Counted from the first letter of the stretch, positions 9,670-18,412 are shown. The stretch is DNA of 64,000 bases from an uncultured Bacteroidaceae bacterium (GCA_905233465.1 CAJOEI010000004.1:1-64000); one strand, 5' to 3'. The notes: a model not told the origin generated them from the sequence alone. A program made the numbers and translations.

Positions 9670-11175
9670 ATGAAAAAAGCACTCATTATAGGCGGAGGCT
9701 TTGGAGGCCTTGTCACGGGAGCACTGCTCTCGCGAGAGGGATTCCGCGTGCGTGTGCTGGAGAAGAACACCACCATCGGCGGAGGTCTGCAGAGCTTCAC
9801 ACGCAAAGGTGTTTACTTCGAGACAGGCATGCACATCCTTGGCGGTCTGGCCGAAGGGGGCAGCGTGCGACGCATCTTCGAGTACCTCGGTATCATGGAC
9901 CAACTGCGCATCGAGCGATGTGATATGCATTGCATGGATGAGGTGACGTATCTCAGCACTGGTGACAACTACCGCCTGCCACAGGGTCGTGAGGCCTTCA
10001 CACAAGCTCTGTGCAGCTACTTCCCCCATGAGGCCGAAGGCATACGACGCTATCTGCAAGCATGCTACGACCTCACCGATGAGGTCGGCATCTTCTACCT
10101 GCGTCCTTCTGAAGCCACCTTCACTGTACACACTGAGCGGTTTATGCAGCCTGTCGATGAATTCATTGCAGACTTCATCCATGACGAGCGGCTGCGCGAC
10201 CTGTTAGCATACATGAACCCCATGTACGGAGGTTTGGCAGGACACACACCAGCATACATACACGCACTCATCAACGTGCTGTACATCAGTGGACAATACC
10301 ATTTCCGCGGACGCAGCCAGCACATGGCCGAACTGCTCTCGAGCGTCATCTACAAGAATGGCGGCGAGGTGCTCACAGGTCAGACTGTGAGCGCAATAAA
10401 CGTGGAGGACAAACGTGTGGTAAGTGTTGAGACAACGACAGGTGCCACCTTCACAGCCGACTACTACATCTCCACGATACACACCAAACAGCTCCTGCCG
10501 ATGCTGCCGGAAGGCGCACTAACACGTGGTTACACCACACGACTCATGGATGCACCCGTGACCTATTCGGCATTCATTCTTTATCTGGTGTTCCATCCAG
10601 GTTCATTCCCGTACATCAACCACACCTGCTATATCCAGGACGACTACGGACAGATATGGAACCACTCAGACTATGACGACGACTGGCCTCGCGGCATGAT
10701 GTATCTCACGCCACCCACTGACGACCAAGGACCGTGGGCCGTGCGCATGACTGTCAATTGCATAATGAAGATGGATCAGGTACAGCGCTGGCGCAACACC
10801 AGCGTCGGACATCGCGGCGCAGACTACGAAGCCTGGAAACACGAACAGGCCGAGCGCATCATAGCCAAACTGGAACGTGTGCATCCCGACATCCGTCGAT
10901 GCATAAAGACCTACTACACTGCTTCGCCACTGACCATACGCGATTACTATGCCTCGCCCGAAGGCGCACTCTACGGATATCAGAAAGACGGGCTTGACCC
11001 CGCTCGCACACTGATTGCTCCCGTCACACGTGTTCGCAACCTCTACCTCTCCGGGCAGTGCGTCAACCTGCACGGCATCTGTGGCGTGCCGCTCACTGCC
11101 ATCAACACCGTCGAAGCCATTACCGGCCTGAACACCATTGTCAACAAGATAAACCAACAACATACACAGATATGA
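9670..11175 (+). CDS. CrtI/RetSat-like FAD-dependent oxidoreductase (second paralogue)
   Basis: A 501-residue paralogue of the preceding gene. The FAD motif GGGFGG is at residues 8-13, FETGMHILG at about 52-60, and LYLSGQCVNLHG near the C-terminus. The ATG at 9670 is chosen because it puts the beta-strand MKKALIIGGG at the N-terminus and lies 8 bases after the previous stop; an upstream in-frame start would overlap that gene. The shared architecture points to an old duplication. Its stop overlaps the start of the radical SAM gene (ATGA). Substrate unknown; probably acts on the same lipid as its neighbour. Confidence 0.82.
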   Translation: MKKALIIGGGFGGLVTGALLSREGFRVRVLEKNTTIGGGLQSFTRKGVYFETGMHILGGLAEGGSVRRIFEYLGIMDQLRIERCDMHCMDEVTYLSTGDNYRLPQGREAFTQALCSYFPHEAEGIRRYLQACYDLTDEVGIFYLRPSEATFTVHTERFMQPVDEFIADFIHDERLRDLLAYMNPMYGGLAGHTPAYIHALINVLYISGQYHFRGRSQHMAELLSSVIYKNGGEVLTGQTVSAINVEDKRVVSVETTTGATFTADYYISTIHTKQLLPMLPEGALTRGYTTRLMDAPVTYSAFILYLVFHPGSFPYINHTCYIQDDYGQIWNHSDYDDDWPRGMMYLTPPTDDQGPWAVRMTVNCIMKMDQVQRWRNTSVGHRGADYEAWKHEQAERIIAKLERVHPDIRRCIKTYYTASPLTIRDYYASPEGALYGYQKDGLDPARTLIAPVTRVRNLYLSGQCVNLHGICGVPLTAINTVEAITGLNTIVNKINQQHTQI

Positions 11176-12467
11176 AGACTTTAAAGATGAAACTCATCTA
11201 CCCAAAGTGGCAGAAGCTGCGTGGGCAGACAACCTTCAACCTGCCGCCTCACGGCCCCGTGGCCTTTGCCGCCACACTGCCGGAGTGGGTGGATATCAGC
11301 TTCACCGATGAGAACGTCGAGCCCATCGACTTTGATGAGCCATGCGACATAGTGGCATTGTCCACTATGCTCTCCACACAGGTGAAGCGCGCCTGGGCCA
11401 TAGCCGATGAATACCACCGGCGTGGTAAGACCGTCATAGCAGGAGGCATCTCGGCAATGTTGCATGCCGAAGACATGGTGAAGCATGTCGACAGCCTTTT
11501 CCTCGGCGAGAGCGAAGGACGTTCGGAACAGGTGATGCTCGACTTCCTCAACGGGCAGCTCAAGAAGATATACAACTATATGGGCAATCAGCCTCCCATT
11601 GAGGACGTAGGTCCATGTCGTCGCGACCTCTACAAGCGCGACCTCTACAACCACAAGGGTGTGCCGATGGTAGACCTCTTCCACGCCAGCCGCGGTTGCC
11701 GATTCAGTTGCTACCCTTGTGCCGTGAGCTACTTGGGAGGACGCAAGTTCCGCCCGCGTCCCATCGACAAGGTGGTGGAGGACATGGCGGCCATAGACAA
11801 CAACCGCCTCTTCATCGTGGACAACTCACTGGCACAAAACAAAGACTGGGAGCGAGAGCTCTTCAAGGCCATTGCCCCACTGAAGAAGAAATGGATCAGC
11901 CACACCATTGAGGATGACCCCGAAATACTCGACCTCGCTGCCAAGGCCGGAGCATGGTATGTCTACCAAGCAGTGTACGACACCAGCGACTATATCAAGG
12001 AGCGTGTGAAACGCTACCACGACAACGGCATCGGCGTCGAAGGCACCATACTGCTCGGACTCGACAATCAGACTGAAGACGACATCAAGCGACTCATCGA
12101 CTTCCTTGGAGAGATTGACCTCGATCTGGCCGAGTTCACAGTGATGACTCCCTTCCCCCATACCAAGGGCTACGACGACCTGCTGCGACAGGGACGCATC
12201 TTTGACTTCGACTGGGATCACTACAATGCCGGACAAGTCGTCTTCCAGCCAAAGCACATGTCACCCGAACGTCTGCAGGAGCTGTACGACTATGCATGGC
12301 AGAGCTTCTACAAGGACGAAACCCAAGAGGCTAAGATGTTCAATCTCTTCTGTCAGGTGGCTCTGCGCGAGATGAACGAAGGCACCTATCGTCCCCGCGA
12401 CCGCCGTTTGATGAACCAGAGCTTCGGCCGCGTAGTGGATCGCAGCAAACGCAATGTGAATCTATAA
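11172..12467 (+). CDS. B12-binding-domain radical SAM protein
   Basis: A 431-residue protein. Residues about 5-130 form a cobalamin-binding-like Rossmann domain (DIVALSTMLSTQVKRAW, then TVIAGGISA), without the DxHxxG motif, as is common in this class. The radical SAM CxxxCxxC motif is at C176, C180 and C183 (SRGCRFSCYPC), followed by a TIM-barrel half and a tail with PFPHTKGYD. These enzymes reduce S-adenosylmethionine with a 4Fe-4S cluster and often methylate unactivated carbons or cyclise lipids. Its place between oxidoreductases and a CoA ligase suggests carbon-chain modification of the operon's product. The start at 11172 overlaps the upstream stop. Confidence 0.85.
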   Translation: MKTLKMKLIYPKWQKLRGQTTFNLPPHGPVAFAATLPEWVDISFTDENVEPIDFDEPCDIVALSTMLSTQVKRAWAIADEYHRRGKTVIAGGISAMLHAEDMVKHVDSLFLGESEGRSEQVMLDFLNGQLKKIYNYMGNQPPIEDVGPCRRDLYKRDLYNHKGVPMVDLFHASRGCRFSCYPCAVSYLGGRKFRPRPIDKVVEDMAAIDNNRLFIVDNSLAQNKDWERELFKAIAPLKKKWISHTIEDDPEILDLAAKAGAWYVYQAVYDTSDYIKERVKRYHDNGIGVEGTILLGLDNQTEDDIKRLIDFLGEIDLDLAEFTVMTPFPHTKGYDDLLRQGRIFDFDWDHYNAGQVVFQPKHMSPERLQELYDYAWQSFYKDETQEAKMFNLFCQVALREMNEGTYRPRDRRLMNQSFGRVVDRSKRNVNL

Positions 12468-12471
12468 ACTT

Positions 12472-12508
12472 TTCACTTTTCACTTTTATCTTTTTCACTT
12501 TTATCTTT
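12472..12508 (+). repeat. Heptamer array CACTTTT
   Basis: The spacer between the radical SAM gene and the next gene is made of repeated ACTTTTC/ACTTTTA units with some TCTTT slippage. Confidence 0.7.
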
Positions 12509-12511
12509 AAA

Positions 12512-12868
12512 ATGAAAGTACCCAAAGAATACTACGACGAGATATTTGAATTTCGTGGCCAGTGGGATATGCCCTCGGCCTGCGGACTGAAGATTCGTCA
12601 GGTCGATGGCCAGACTGTGGTTGTCGTCACAGAGATGTATCAGGAGAACCCCGGCACCAGCGTTACATACGCCGGCAAGAGCCTGGCAGAACAGATCTGT
12701 GAAGCTAAAGGTTTCAACCTTAATGACATCGTGTATCTCGAATGCACGCCCAACACCAACAGTAAGTTATCTTTCTACGACGAGGAATACTTCCGCGTGG
12801 ACTTCAGCGGCGAACGCCCGGCCTACACACAGCTGTCCACGGAAGAGGTGCATCGCTTCCTTAAATGA
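12512..12868 (+). CDS. Small conserved-looking protein of unknown function
   Basis: A 118-residue protein that I do not recognise. It has no signal peptide or membrane segment and is acidic. An alternating hydrophobic stretch (LKIRQVDGQTVVVVTEMY) and the end EVHRFLK suggest a compact alpha/beta fold. It sits inside the lipid operon, 44 bases after the radical SAM gene, and its stop overlaps the start of the hydrolase gene (ATGA). Coupling makes a role in the same pathway likely, for instance as a partner or chaperone of the radical SAM enzyme. That is inference from position only. Confidence 0.75.
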   Translation: MKVPKEYYDEIFEFRGQWDMPSACGLKIRQVDGQTVVVVTEMYQENPGTSVTYAGKSLAEQICEAKGFNLNDIVYLECTPNTNSKLSFYDEEYFRVDFSGERPAYTQLSTEEVHRFLK

Positions 12869-13821
12869 AAAGGCTCTTCCTGCTCCTCGCCCTTTTTGTG
12901 GGTCTTGTGCCATCAGCTTTCCCTGAGGACAATGACCGCATACTCCCTGCTATCCGCATCTGGGAAGGCACTGATGTGCGAGCTAAGAGCGTGACACTTG
13001 TACCATATCTGCCCACAAAAGACACCAGCAACGCCCAGCACTCCACTGCCATCATCGTCTGTCCCGGCGGCAGCTACTGCTGGCACGACTACGAAGCCGA
13101 GGGCATCAGTGTGGCTGAGTGGCTGCAGAGTGAAGGCATAGCAGCCTTCGTGCTCAAGTACCGCGTTCAGGGCATTGGTCCATACGTCTTCCATACGCGG
13201 TTGGTGAGCCGTGGGCATCGCCATCCCGATGCCATCAGCGACCTGCAGCGAGCCATTCAGATAGTACGTGAGCGCGCGTCGGAGTTCGGCATAGATACTG
13301 CGCGCGTCGGTGCTATGGGCTTCTCGGCAGGAGGACATCTCGTGATGAGCGCGGCAGCATACTCCGCTACTGACTTCCTCGCTCCACTGGGCATAAGCCA
13401 CAGCGTCAGCCTCCGACCAAACTTCGTTGCACCTATCTATCCGGTCGTCACTATGCGGCCGCCATACGTGCACAAGCGCAGCCGCCGCGCACTGCTTGGA
13501 GAGTACCGCAAACGCAACCGCACTCTACGCGACTCGCTCTCCCTCGAACTCCACGTTCCAGCCTCATGTCCACCGGTATTCTTACTCAACTGCGAGGACG
13601 ACCCCATTGTGATGTGGCAAAACAGCGTCCTGTTGGACAGCGCGCTCACAGCAGCCAATGTTCCTCACACCTATACACGCTATACCACCGGCGGCCACGG
13701 CTTCGGTGCCGACACCACACGCTTTGATGACAACACCCGCCAGTGGAAGGAACTTTTCATGCAATGGCTGGCTCAGCCAAAAACTTTCAATTCTCAACTC
13801 TCAACTTTCAACTCTCAATGA
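12865..13821 (+). CDS. Secreted alpha/beta-hydrolase (acetylesterase-like)
   Basis: A 318-residue hydrolase with a signal peptide (residues 1-20, MKRLFLLLALFVGLVPSAF). The oxyanion-hole region IIVCPGGSY is near residue 70 and the nucleophile elbow GFSAGG puts Ser154 as catalytic residue; the late GGHGFG supplies the probable histidine. It resembles acetyl-xylan or lipid esterases of the BD-FAE type acting in the periplasm. The last ~12 residues (KTFNSQLSTFNSQ) are encoded by the heptamers CAACTCT/CAACTTT, so the natural C-terminus has been extended or replaced by repeat DNA. The stop overlaps the ligase start. The substrate may be the exported lipid, but this is not shown. Confidence 0.8.
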   Translation: MKRLFLLLALFVGLVPSAFPEDNDRILPAIRIWEGTDVRAKSVTLVPYLPTKDTSNAQHSTAIIVCPGGSYCWHDYEAEGISVAEWLQSEGIAAFVLKYRVQGIGPYVFHTRLVSRGHRHPDAISDLQRAIQIVRERASEFGIDTARVGAMGFSAGGHLVMSAAAYSATDFLAPLGISHSVSLRPNFVAPIYPVVTMRPPYVHKRSRRALLGEYRKRNRTLRDSLSLELHVPASCPPVFLLNCEDDPIVMWQNSVLLDSALTAANVPHTYTRYTTGGHGFGADTTRFDDNTRQWKELFMQWLAQPKTFNSQLSTFNSQ

Positions 13822-15104
13822 AAGACATAGAATACCAGTCTCCGGCCGAGATACAGGCCTTTCAAGAGCAGCTGTTGCGCAAGGCGCTCGACTATCTTGC
13901 TGCCAACTCACCATACTACCGTCGCATCTTTGCGGAGCAAGGCATTGACGTGAGCACCATACACACACTGGACGACCTCCAGCGTCTGCCATTCACAGAG
14001 AAGCGCGACCTGCAGCTACACAACGACGACTTCCTCTGCTGCCCCAAGGAAAAGATTGTAGACTACATCACGACATCAGGCACACTGGGCGAACCCGTTA
14101 CCTTCGGATGCACTGATGCCGACCTCGACCGTCTGGCCTACAACGAGAAGAAATCCTTTGCCTGCGCCGGCCTGCGTCCGGGCAACATACTCCAACTGAT
14201 GACGACCATCGACAAGCGCTTCATGGCCGGGCTGGCATATTTCCTGGGCATACGCAGCCTGGGAGCAAGTATCATCCGTGTGGGCAACGGCATCCCCGAA
14301 CTGCAGTGGGACACCATACAGCGCCTGCACCCCGACACCATCATGTGTGTGCCGTCGTTCATCCTCCGCCTCATAGAATATGCCGAGGAGCACGACATCG
14401 ACTATCGCAACAGCAGCGTGCGACGCATCATAGGCATCGGAGAGGGCCTGCGCGACCAGGACTTCAACCTCAATCTGCTTGGCCGCCGCATCAAGGAGAA
14501 ATGGGATGTTGACCTCTTTGCCACATATTCCAGCACAGAGATGGGTGCCACCTTCAGTGAATGCGAATATGGTCTTGGCGGTCATGTCCACCCCGAACTG
14601 ATTATCGTAGAGATTATTGGAGACGACGACCGTCCTGTGGCTGATGGCGAGGTAGGTGAAGTGGTGGTGACCACGCTCGGCGTGGAAGCCATGCCCCTGC
14701 TGCGCTTCCGCACTGGTGACATGGCCGCCAAGCGCACTGAGCAATGCCGCTGCGGACGCTGGTCATATCGTCTCACCCCACTCGTGGGACGCAAGAACAA
14801 TATGCTCAAGGTCAAGGGCACTACCCTCTACCCTCCTGCCATCAACGACGTGCTCGACAACACAGACTATGTGCAGAACTACATCGTCTATGTGCGCCAA
14901 TCCGAGGCCGGCACAGATCAGGTTGACGTGTGCGTTGGCCTGAAACGGCAGACTGACTTCGACCCGATTAAGGACCTTAAGGACCGCTTCCGCTCCCGCA
15001 TTCGCGTGGCTCCCAACATCCAACTGCTCGACCCGGCAGAGATTCAAAAGCGCAACTTCCCCGCCAAGAGCCGCAAACCCATCAAGTTTGTAGACCTTAG
15101 GTAG
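13818..15104 (+). CDS. PaaK-like AMP-forming acid:CoA ligase
   Basis: A 428-residue adenylate-forming enzyme of the phenylacetate-CoA ligase group. The ATP-binding loop is TTSGTLGEP at about residues 86-94, followed by YSSTEMG, the LLRFRTGD hinge region and a C-terminal lid with GRKNNMLKVKGTTLYP. It lacks transmembrane segments. It should activate a carboxylic acid, aromatic or aliphatic, as acyl-AMP and then acyl-CoA or another thioester. The ATG at 13818 overlaps the hydrolase stop and begins the family-typical N-terminus. It probably feeds acyl groups to the two acyltransferases of the operon. Confidence 0.83.
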   Translation: MKDIEYQSPAEIQAFQEQLLRKALDYLAANSPYYRRIFAEQGIDVSTIHTLDDLQRLPFTEKRDLQLHNDDFLCCPKEKIVDYITTSGTLGEPVTFGCTDADLDRLAYNEKKSFACAGLRPGNILQLMTTIDKRFMAGLAYFLGIRSLGASIIRVGNGIPELQWDTIQRLHPDTIMCVPSFILRLIEYAEEHDIDYRNSSVRRIIGIGEGLRDQDFNLNLLGRRIKEKWDVDLFATYSSTEMGATFSECEYGLGGHVHPELIIVEIIGDDDRPVADGEVGEVVVTTLGVEAMPLLRFRTGDMAAKRTEQCRCGRWSYRLTPLVGRKNNMLKVKGTTLYPPAINDVLDNTDYVQNYIVYVRQSEAGTDQVDVCVGLKRQTDFDPIKDLKDRFRSRIRVAPNIQLLDPAEIQKRNFPAKSRKPIKFVDLR

Positions 15105-15116
15105 CGGTCATATCGC

Positions 15117-15157
15117 CCATTAGACCCATTAAGCCCATTCACCCCACAAATTGTGAA
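15117..15157 (+). repeat. Short direct repeats (CCCATTAGA type) and GTGAATT heptamers
   Basis: Three CCCATT-led units of about nine bases are followed by GTGAATTATGAATT, and the start codon of the next gene lies inside this last unit. Confidence 0.6.
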
Positions 15158-15159
15158 TT

Positions 15160-16362
15160 ATGAATTCTTTTGACGACATTCGCCCATATCGCGACGACGA
15201 GATACCTGCTGCCATGCAGCGCATCGCCGACTCACCGCACTTCCCCCTTCTGGCCCAATACGTCTATCCCGGCCAGGACATAGACCGCGTACGCAATGTG
15301 ATGCGGCAATTCCAGAACGTTTATGACTTCCAGCATGAGGTGATGCGCTGCGTCAACGAGCAAGTCATTGCCCGCAGCACCACCAGCTTCACATGCGAGG
15401 GGCTGGAAGGACTCGACCCTGCCCGCCGCTACCTCTTTGTGAGCAACCACCGCGACATCATGCTTGATGCATGCCTGCTGCAGTATGCCCTGTGGCAGCA
15501 CGGCCACGAGACGACCGAAATCACCTTCGGAGCCAATCTGATGAGCACACCACTCGTCATAGACATCGGCAAGGCCAACAAGATGTTCCGTGTCGAGCGC
15601 GGAGGAACGCCAAAGGAGTTCTATGCATCCTCATTGCACCTCTCAGAATATATTCGCCACTGCATCACGGAGAAGCATCAATCCGTGTGGATTGCCCAGC
15701 GCAACGGACGCACCAAGGACGGCAACGACCGCACCGACCCGGGCCTCATTCGCATGTTTGGCATGAGCCGCACCGACGACCCTGTACAAGCTCTCGCAGA
15801 GCTGAACATCGTCCCTGTTGCGGTGAGCTACGAGTGGGAATCGTGCGACATAAACAAGGCGCTGGAGCTCTACAAGAGCCGCAACGCGCCCTACGTGAAG
15901 CAGCCCGGAGAGGACTTGCAGAGCATCCTCACAGGTGTCCTACAGCCTAAAGGAAAAGTTCAAATGGTATGCTGTAAGCCACTGACAACCGAAGACATAC
16001 AGCCTGCTATGCAAACCACGGCTCGAAGGCCCGCCATCGATGTCAAGGCCATAGCATCGCTGATGGACGAACGCATAATAGCAGCATACAAGCTAACGCC
16101 AAACAACTACATTGCAGCAGAGATACTCCGCAACGAAGACCGGCTCACGCCCGACGAGATTGCCCTCTTAGACACACTGCCCATTCATGGTGATCAAGTC
16201 GAACCCACTTATGGTGAGCTTGTCGAACCAACGAGCCAGCAGCGAGAAGACTTCAACGCACATCTGGCCAAACTCGAGCTCTTCAATGTGCCGGAGCCAA
16301 GCGTGTTGCGCGACATCTTCCTGCGCATCTACGCTACCCCACTGCTCAACAAACTCGCTTGA
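15160..16362 (+). CDS. PlsC-like acyltransferase, last gene of the lipid operon
   Basis: A 400-residue cytoplasmic acyltransferase. The catalytic NHxxxxD is N96, H97, D102 (NHRDIMLD); the substrate-binding region follows as FRVERGG near residue 147 and WIAQRNGRTKDG near residue 178, a variant of the usual EGTR block. It should move an acyl chain from a thioester to a glycerol- or sugar-type hydroxyl. Residues about 342-357 (HGDQVEPTYGELVEPT) are two tandem copies of the 24-bp GGTTCGAC element, inserted in frame, so this loop is not native to the family. The start codon is within a heptamer. Confidence 0.8.
   Translation: MNSFDDIRPYRDDEIPAAMQRIADSPHFPLLAQYVYPGQDIDRVRNVMRQFQNVYDFQHEVMRCVNEQVIARSTTSFTCEGLEGLDPARRYLFVSNHRDIMLDACLLQYALWQHGHETTEITFGANLMSTPLVIDIGKANKMFRVERGGTPKEFYASSLHLSEYIRHCITEKHQSVWIAQRNGRTKDGNDRTDPGLIRMFGMSRTDDPVQALAELNIVPVAVSYEWESCDINKALELYKSRNAPYVKQPGEDLQSILTGVLQPKGKVQMVCCKPLTTEDIQPAMQTTARRPAIDVKAIASLMDERIIAAYKLTPNNYIAAEILRNEDRLTPDEIALLDTLPIHGDQVEPTYGELVEPTSQQREDFNAHLAKLELFNVPEPSVLRDIFLRIYATPLLNKLA
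16182..16229 (+). repeat. Two tandem 24-bp GGTTCGAC elements inside a gene
   Basis: Copies at 16182-16205 and 16206-16229 both follow the pattern CAyTyATGGTGA-n-GTCGAACC, each adding eight residues. The same element lies in spacers at 18471-18500 and within mnmE at 48061-48085. Confidence 0.8.
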
Positions 16363-16492
16363 ACATTGAACATTGTGCATTGAGCATTGAGCATTGAACA
16401 TTGCGAATTGTGAATTATGAATTGTGAATTGTTTTTCACTTTTCATTGTCCATTGTCCATTCTCAATTCTCCATTCTTTACATTTCCCCCTC
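16361..16492. repeat. Long mixed heptamer array
   Basis: Consecutive blocks of GAACATT, GAGCATT, GAATTGT/GAATTAT and CCATTGT units fill the convergent spacer after the lipid operon. The type of heptamer changes along the array but the seven-base period holds. Confidence 0.8.
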
Positions 16493-16672
16493 CATACTCC
16501 CCTCCATACTCCCCTCCCTAACAGGGGAGGGGTCGGGGGTGGGGCCGGTGGGGGCGCCTGCATTCAATGCCGCAAAAGGTGCGAACTGCGCTGCACGGCT
16601 CCACATCGGCATCTGTGGATGACGTGTTGACACATGATGTGGCAGATTTATGATATCTTCGTATTTTTCCAT
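16478..16672 (-). CDS. Small Y-polymerase partner (YolD-like position), C-terminus replaced by repeat
   Basis: A 64-residue protein. Its first ~37 residues (MEKYEDIINLPHHVSTRHPQ through AAQFAPFAAL) match a small protein commonly found beside UmuC-like polymerases; this comes from memory of the family. After NAG the frame runs into a G-rich palindromic repeat and reads GAPTGPTPDPSPVREGS-MEGSMEGEM. The family normally continues with native sequence after FAAL, so this copy appears truncated and may be non-functional. It lies 219 bases after the polymerase on the same strand. Confidence 0.6.
   Translation of the reverse strand: MEKYEDIINLPHHVSTRHPQMPMWSRAAQFAPFAALNAGAPTGPTPDPSPVREGSMEGSMEGEM
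16495..16552. repeat. G-rich palindromic repeat
   Basis: Tandem ACTCCCCTCCAT units lead into CTCCCTAACAGGGGAGG followed by GGTCGGGGGTGGGG. It forms the C-terminal coding end of the small protein on the minus strand. Confidence 0.7.
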
Positions 16673-16891
16673 GAGACGCGGCTACGCCGCAGTTTAATGT
16701 TTATGGTTTAAAGTTTAAAGAAAATTGTAAATTTGCTAAATCGTAAATAGATTGTAAATCGTAAATCGTCAAATTGTAAATTAAATTAGATTCTCATCTT
16801 TCCGCTCGGCCCAATGGGACGCTTTCCTTAGAAAGAACTTTCTACTTTCAACTCTCCCCTCCCTTGGGGAGGGGCCGGGGGTGGGCCCCCT
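16673..16891. repeat. Repeat mosaic between the small protein and Y-polymerase genes
   Basis: The spacer holds a hairpin GCGGC-TAC-GCCGC (16678-16690), GTTTAAA and GTAAATC heptamers (16700-16790), a CCGCTC double-hairpin module (16802-16838) and a second G-rich palindrome (16854-16885). No other gene is seen. Confidence 0.75.
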
Positions 16892-18391
16892 TTACGCCCT
16901 ATGTCCCCCTATCTGAGCATTACGCTCTTTGGCAGTAGCACCCTCCTCATAGCTCATTGCTTTGAGGAGGGCGTTTTTTCCGAAGCGTCGTCGGATAGAC
17001 AGCTGAGCCTCCTGCATACGGCGTTCCTTCTCCAGTGCCGCCTTTTCCTTGGCCTTCTGCTTTTGTTGTGCTTCGTAGTCTGTGAAGAGGTCCAGCTGCC
17101 GTGGAACCACTCGCTCGGCACATGCTGATTCGGGCACAACGTGGTTAACTGCGATGTTCAACCGCCGTATCAGCAGGTCCGGGTTCACGATGCGGTGAAA
17201 GAGTTCGCTGGCCGCACCCATAATCTGCCTTGACGACGACGTCTGACGCGGGAAGTTAAATGTGCCATGAGCGTGCTTCGGCACAGGCTTACCGTAGTAG
17301 TTGGTAGTAATCTCGCCGTGGTATTTGGCCCGTATCTCCGGCCGCGTCAGGCATTCGACATCATAGCTCACCGTCATCACCATCTGGTCGGTCACCAACC
17401 GCTTAGACACCAGCTTGAGCGCCATAGCTTCGGCCATCTCCTGTATCACCACGAGAGCTTTCTTGAAGACGTATGGCTCCTGCAGTACCTGGCCGCTACT
17501 CAGCGAGTTGGTCTCAGGCCTGTAGGCCTTCACGGCAGCCATAGTACACGGTTCCCAACCCCAGGCGTGGTCTATCAGCAGCTCCGCATTCACACCAAAG
17601 AGCCGATATAGCAACTCCTCATTTTGCAAGGACAAACGCGCCAACTTGCCCATAGTGTCGATACCATACACAGCCAGTTTGCTCGCTATGCCATTGCCTA
17701 CACGCCAGAACTTCGTCAGCGGACGATAGTCCCACAGCTCGCGACGATAACTCATCTCATCAAGTTCGGCAATGCGCACTCCGTCCTTGTCGGCTGGCAT
17801 CTTTTTGGCAACGATATCCATTGCCACCTTGCAGAGATACATGTTCGTGCCGATGCCCGCCGTGGCCGTGATGCCCGTCTGCGACAGCACGTCGCGAATC
17901 ATCCTCATTGTCAGCTCGTGAGCCGTCAGCCCGTATAACCCGAGATAGTCAGTCACATCCATAAACACCTCATCGACGCTATAGACATGAATGTCCTCCG
18001 GCGCAACGTATTTCAGGTATATCTCATAGATCTTTGAACTCATCTCAATATAGCGTGCCATCCTGGGCCTGGCTGTGATGTAGTCCACAGCCCAGTCCGG
18101 ATGCTGCTTCAGTTCCGTGTCAGATGTAGAGCGGCCCGTCAGCCTGTGCCCAGGTGCGCGCCCTTGACGCTCATTGTTCACCTCACGCACCCTCTGCACC
18201 ACCTCAAACAGCCTGGCACGGCCACCTATGCCGTAGGCCTTCAGCGGAGGCGACACCGCCAGGCATATCGTCTTCTCTGTGCGACTCACGTCAGCCACCA
18301 CGAGATTTGTGGACAAAGGGTCCAGCCCCATGTCCACACACTCCACCGAAGCATAAAACGACTTCAAGTCAATGGCTATATACGTGCGCAT
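16892..18391 (-). CDS. Y-family DNA polymerase (UmuC/DinB type)
   Basis: A 499-residue translesion polymerase. Catalytic carboxylates are D8 (IAIDLKSFYASVE) and D140/E141 (VYSVDEVFMD). The fingers, palm, helix-hairpin-helix and little-finger regions follow, with a C-terminal coiled basic segment and the end ERNAQIGGHRA. QLDLF at residues 432-436 matches the consensus for binding the sliding clamp. It would copy damaged DNA templates during stress. The -7 box at 18413-18420 would start transcription about 15 bases before the ATG. It forms a unit with the truncated small protein downstream. Confidence 0.9.
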   Translation of the reverse strand: MRTYIAIDLKSFYASVECVDMGLDPLSTNLVVADVSRTEKTICLAVSPPLKAYGIGGRARLFEVVQRVREVNNERQGRAPGHRLTGRSTSDTELKQHPDWAVDYITARPRMARYIEMSSKIYEIYLKYVAPEDIHVYSVDEVFMDVTDYLGLYGLTAHELTMRMIRDVLSQTGITATAGIGTNMYLCKVAMDIVAKKMPADKDGVRIAELDEMSYRRELWDYRPLTKFWRVGNGIASKLAVYGIDTMGKLARLSLQNEELLYRLFGVNAELLIDHAWGWEPCTMAAVKAYRPETNSLSSGQVLQEPYVFKKALVVIQEMAEAMALKLVSKRLVTDQMVMTVSYDVECLTRPEIRAKYHGEITTNYYGKPVPKHAHGTFNFPRQTSSSRQIMGAASELFHRIVNPDLLIRRLNIAVNHVVPESACAERVVPRQLDLFTDYEAQQKQKAKEKAALEKERRMQEAQLSIRRRFGKNALLKAMSYEEGATAKERNAQIGGHRA

Positions 18392-18412
18392 ACCAGTGTG
18401 ACGTTACGACTG

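Noticed and set aside
4656-16362. Standard aryl-polyene or flexirubin cluster
   Set aside because: Ketosynthases, carrier proteins, dehydratases and the tyrosine or phenylalanine ammonia lyase of such clusters are all missing from the window.
16361-16492. Possible CRISPR or phage attachment site in heptamer DNA
   Set aside because: The period is seven and there are no unique spacers or flanking integrase.
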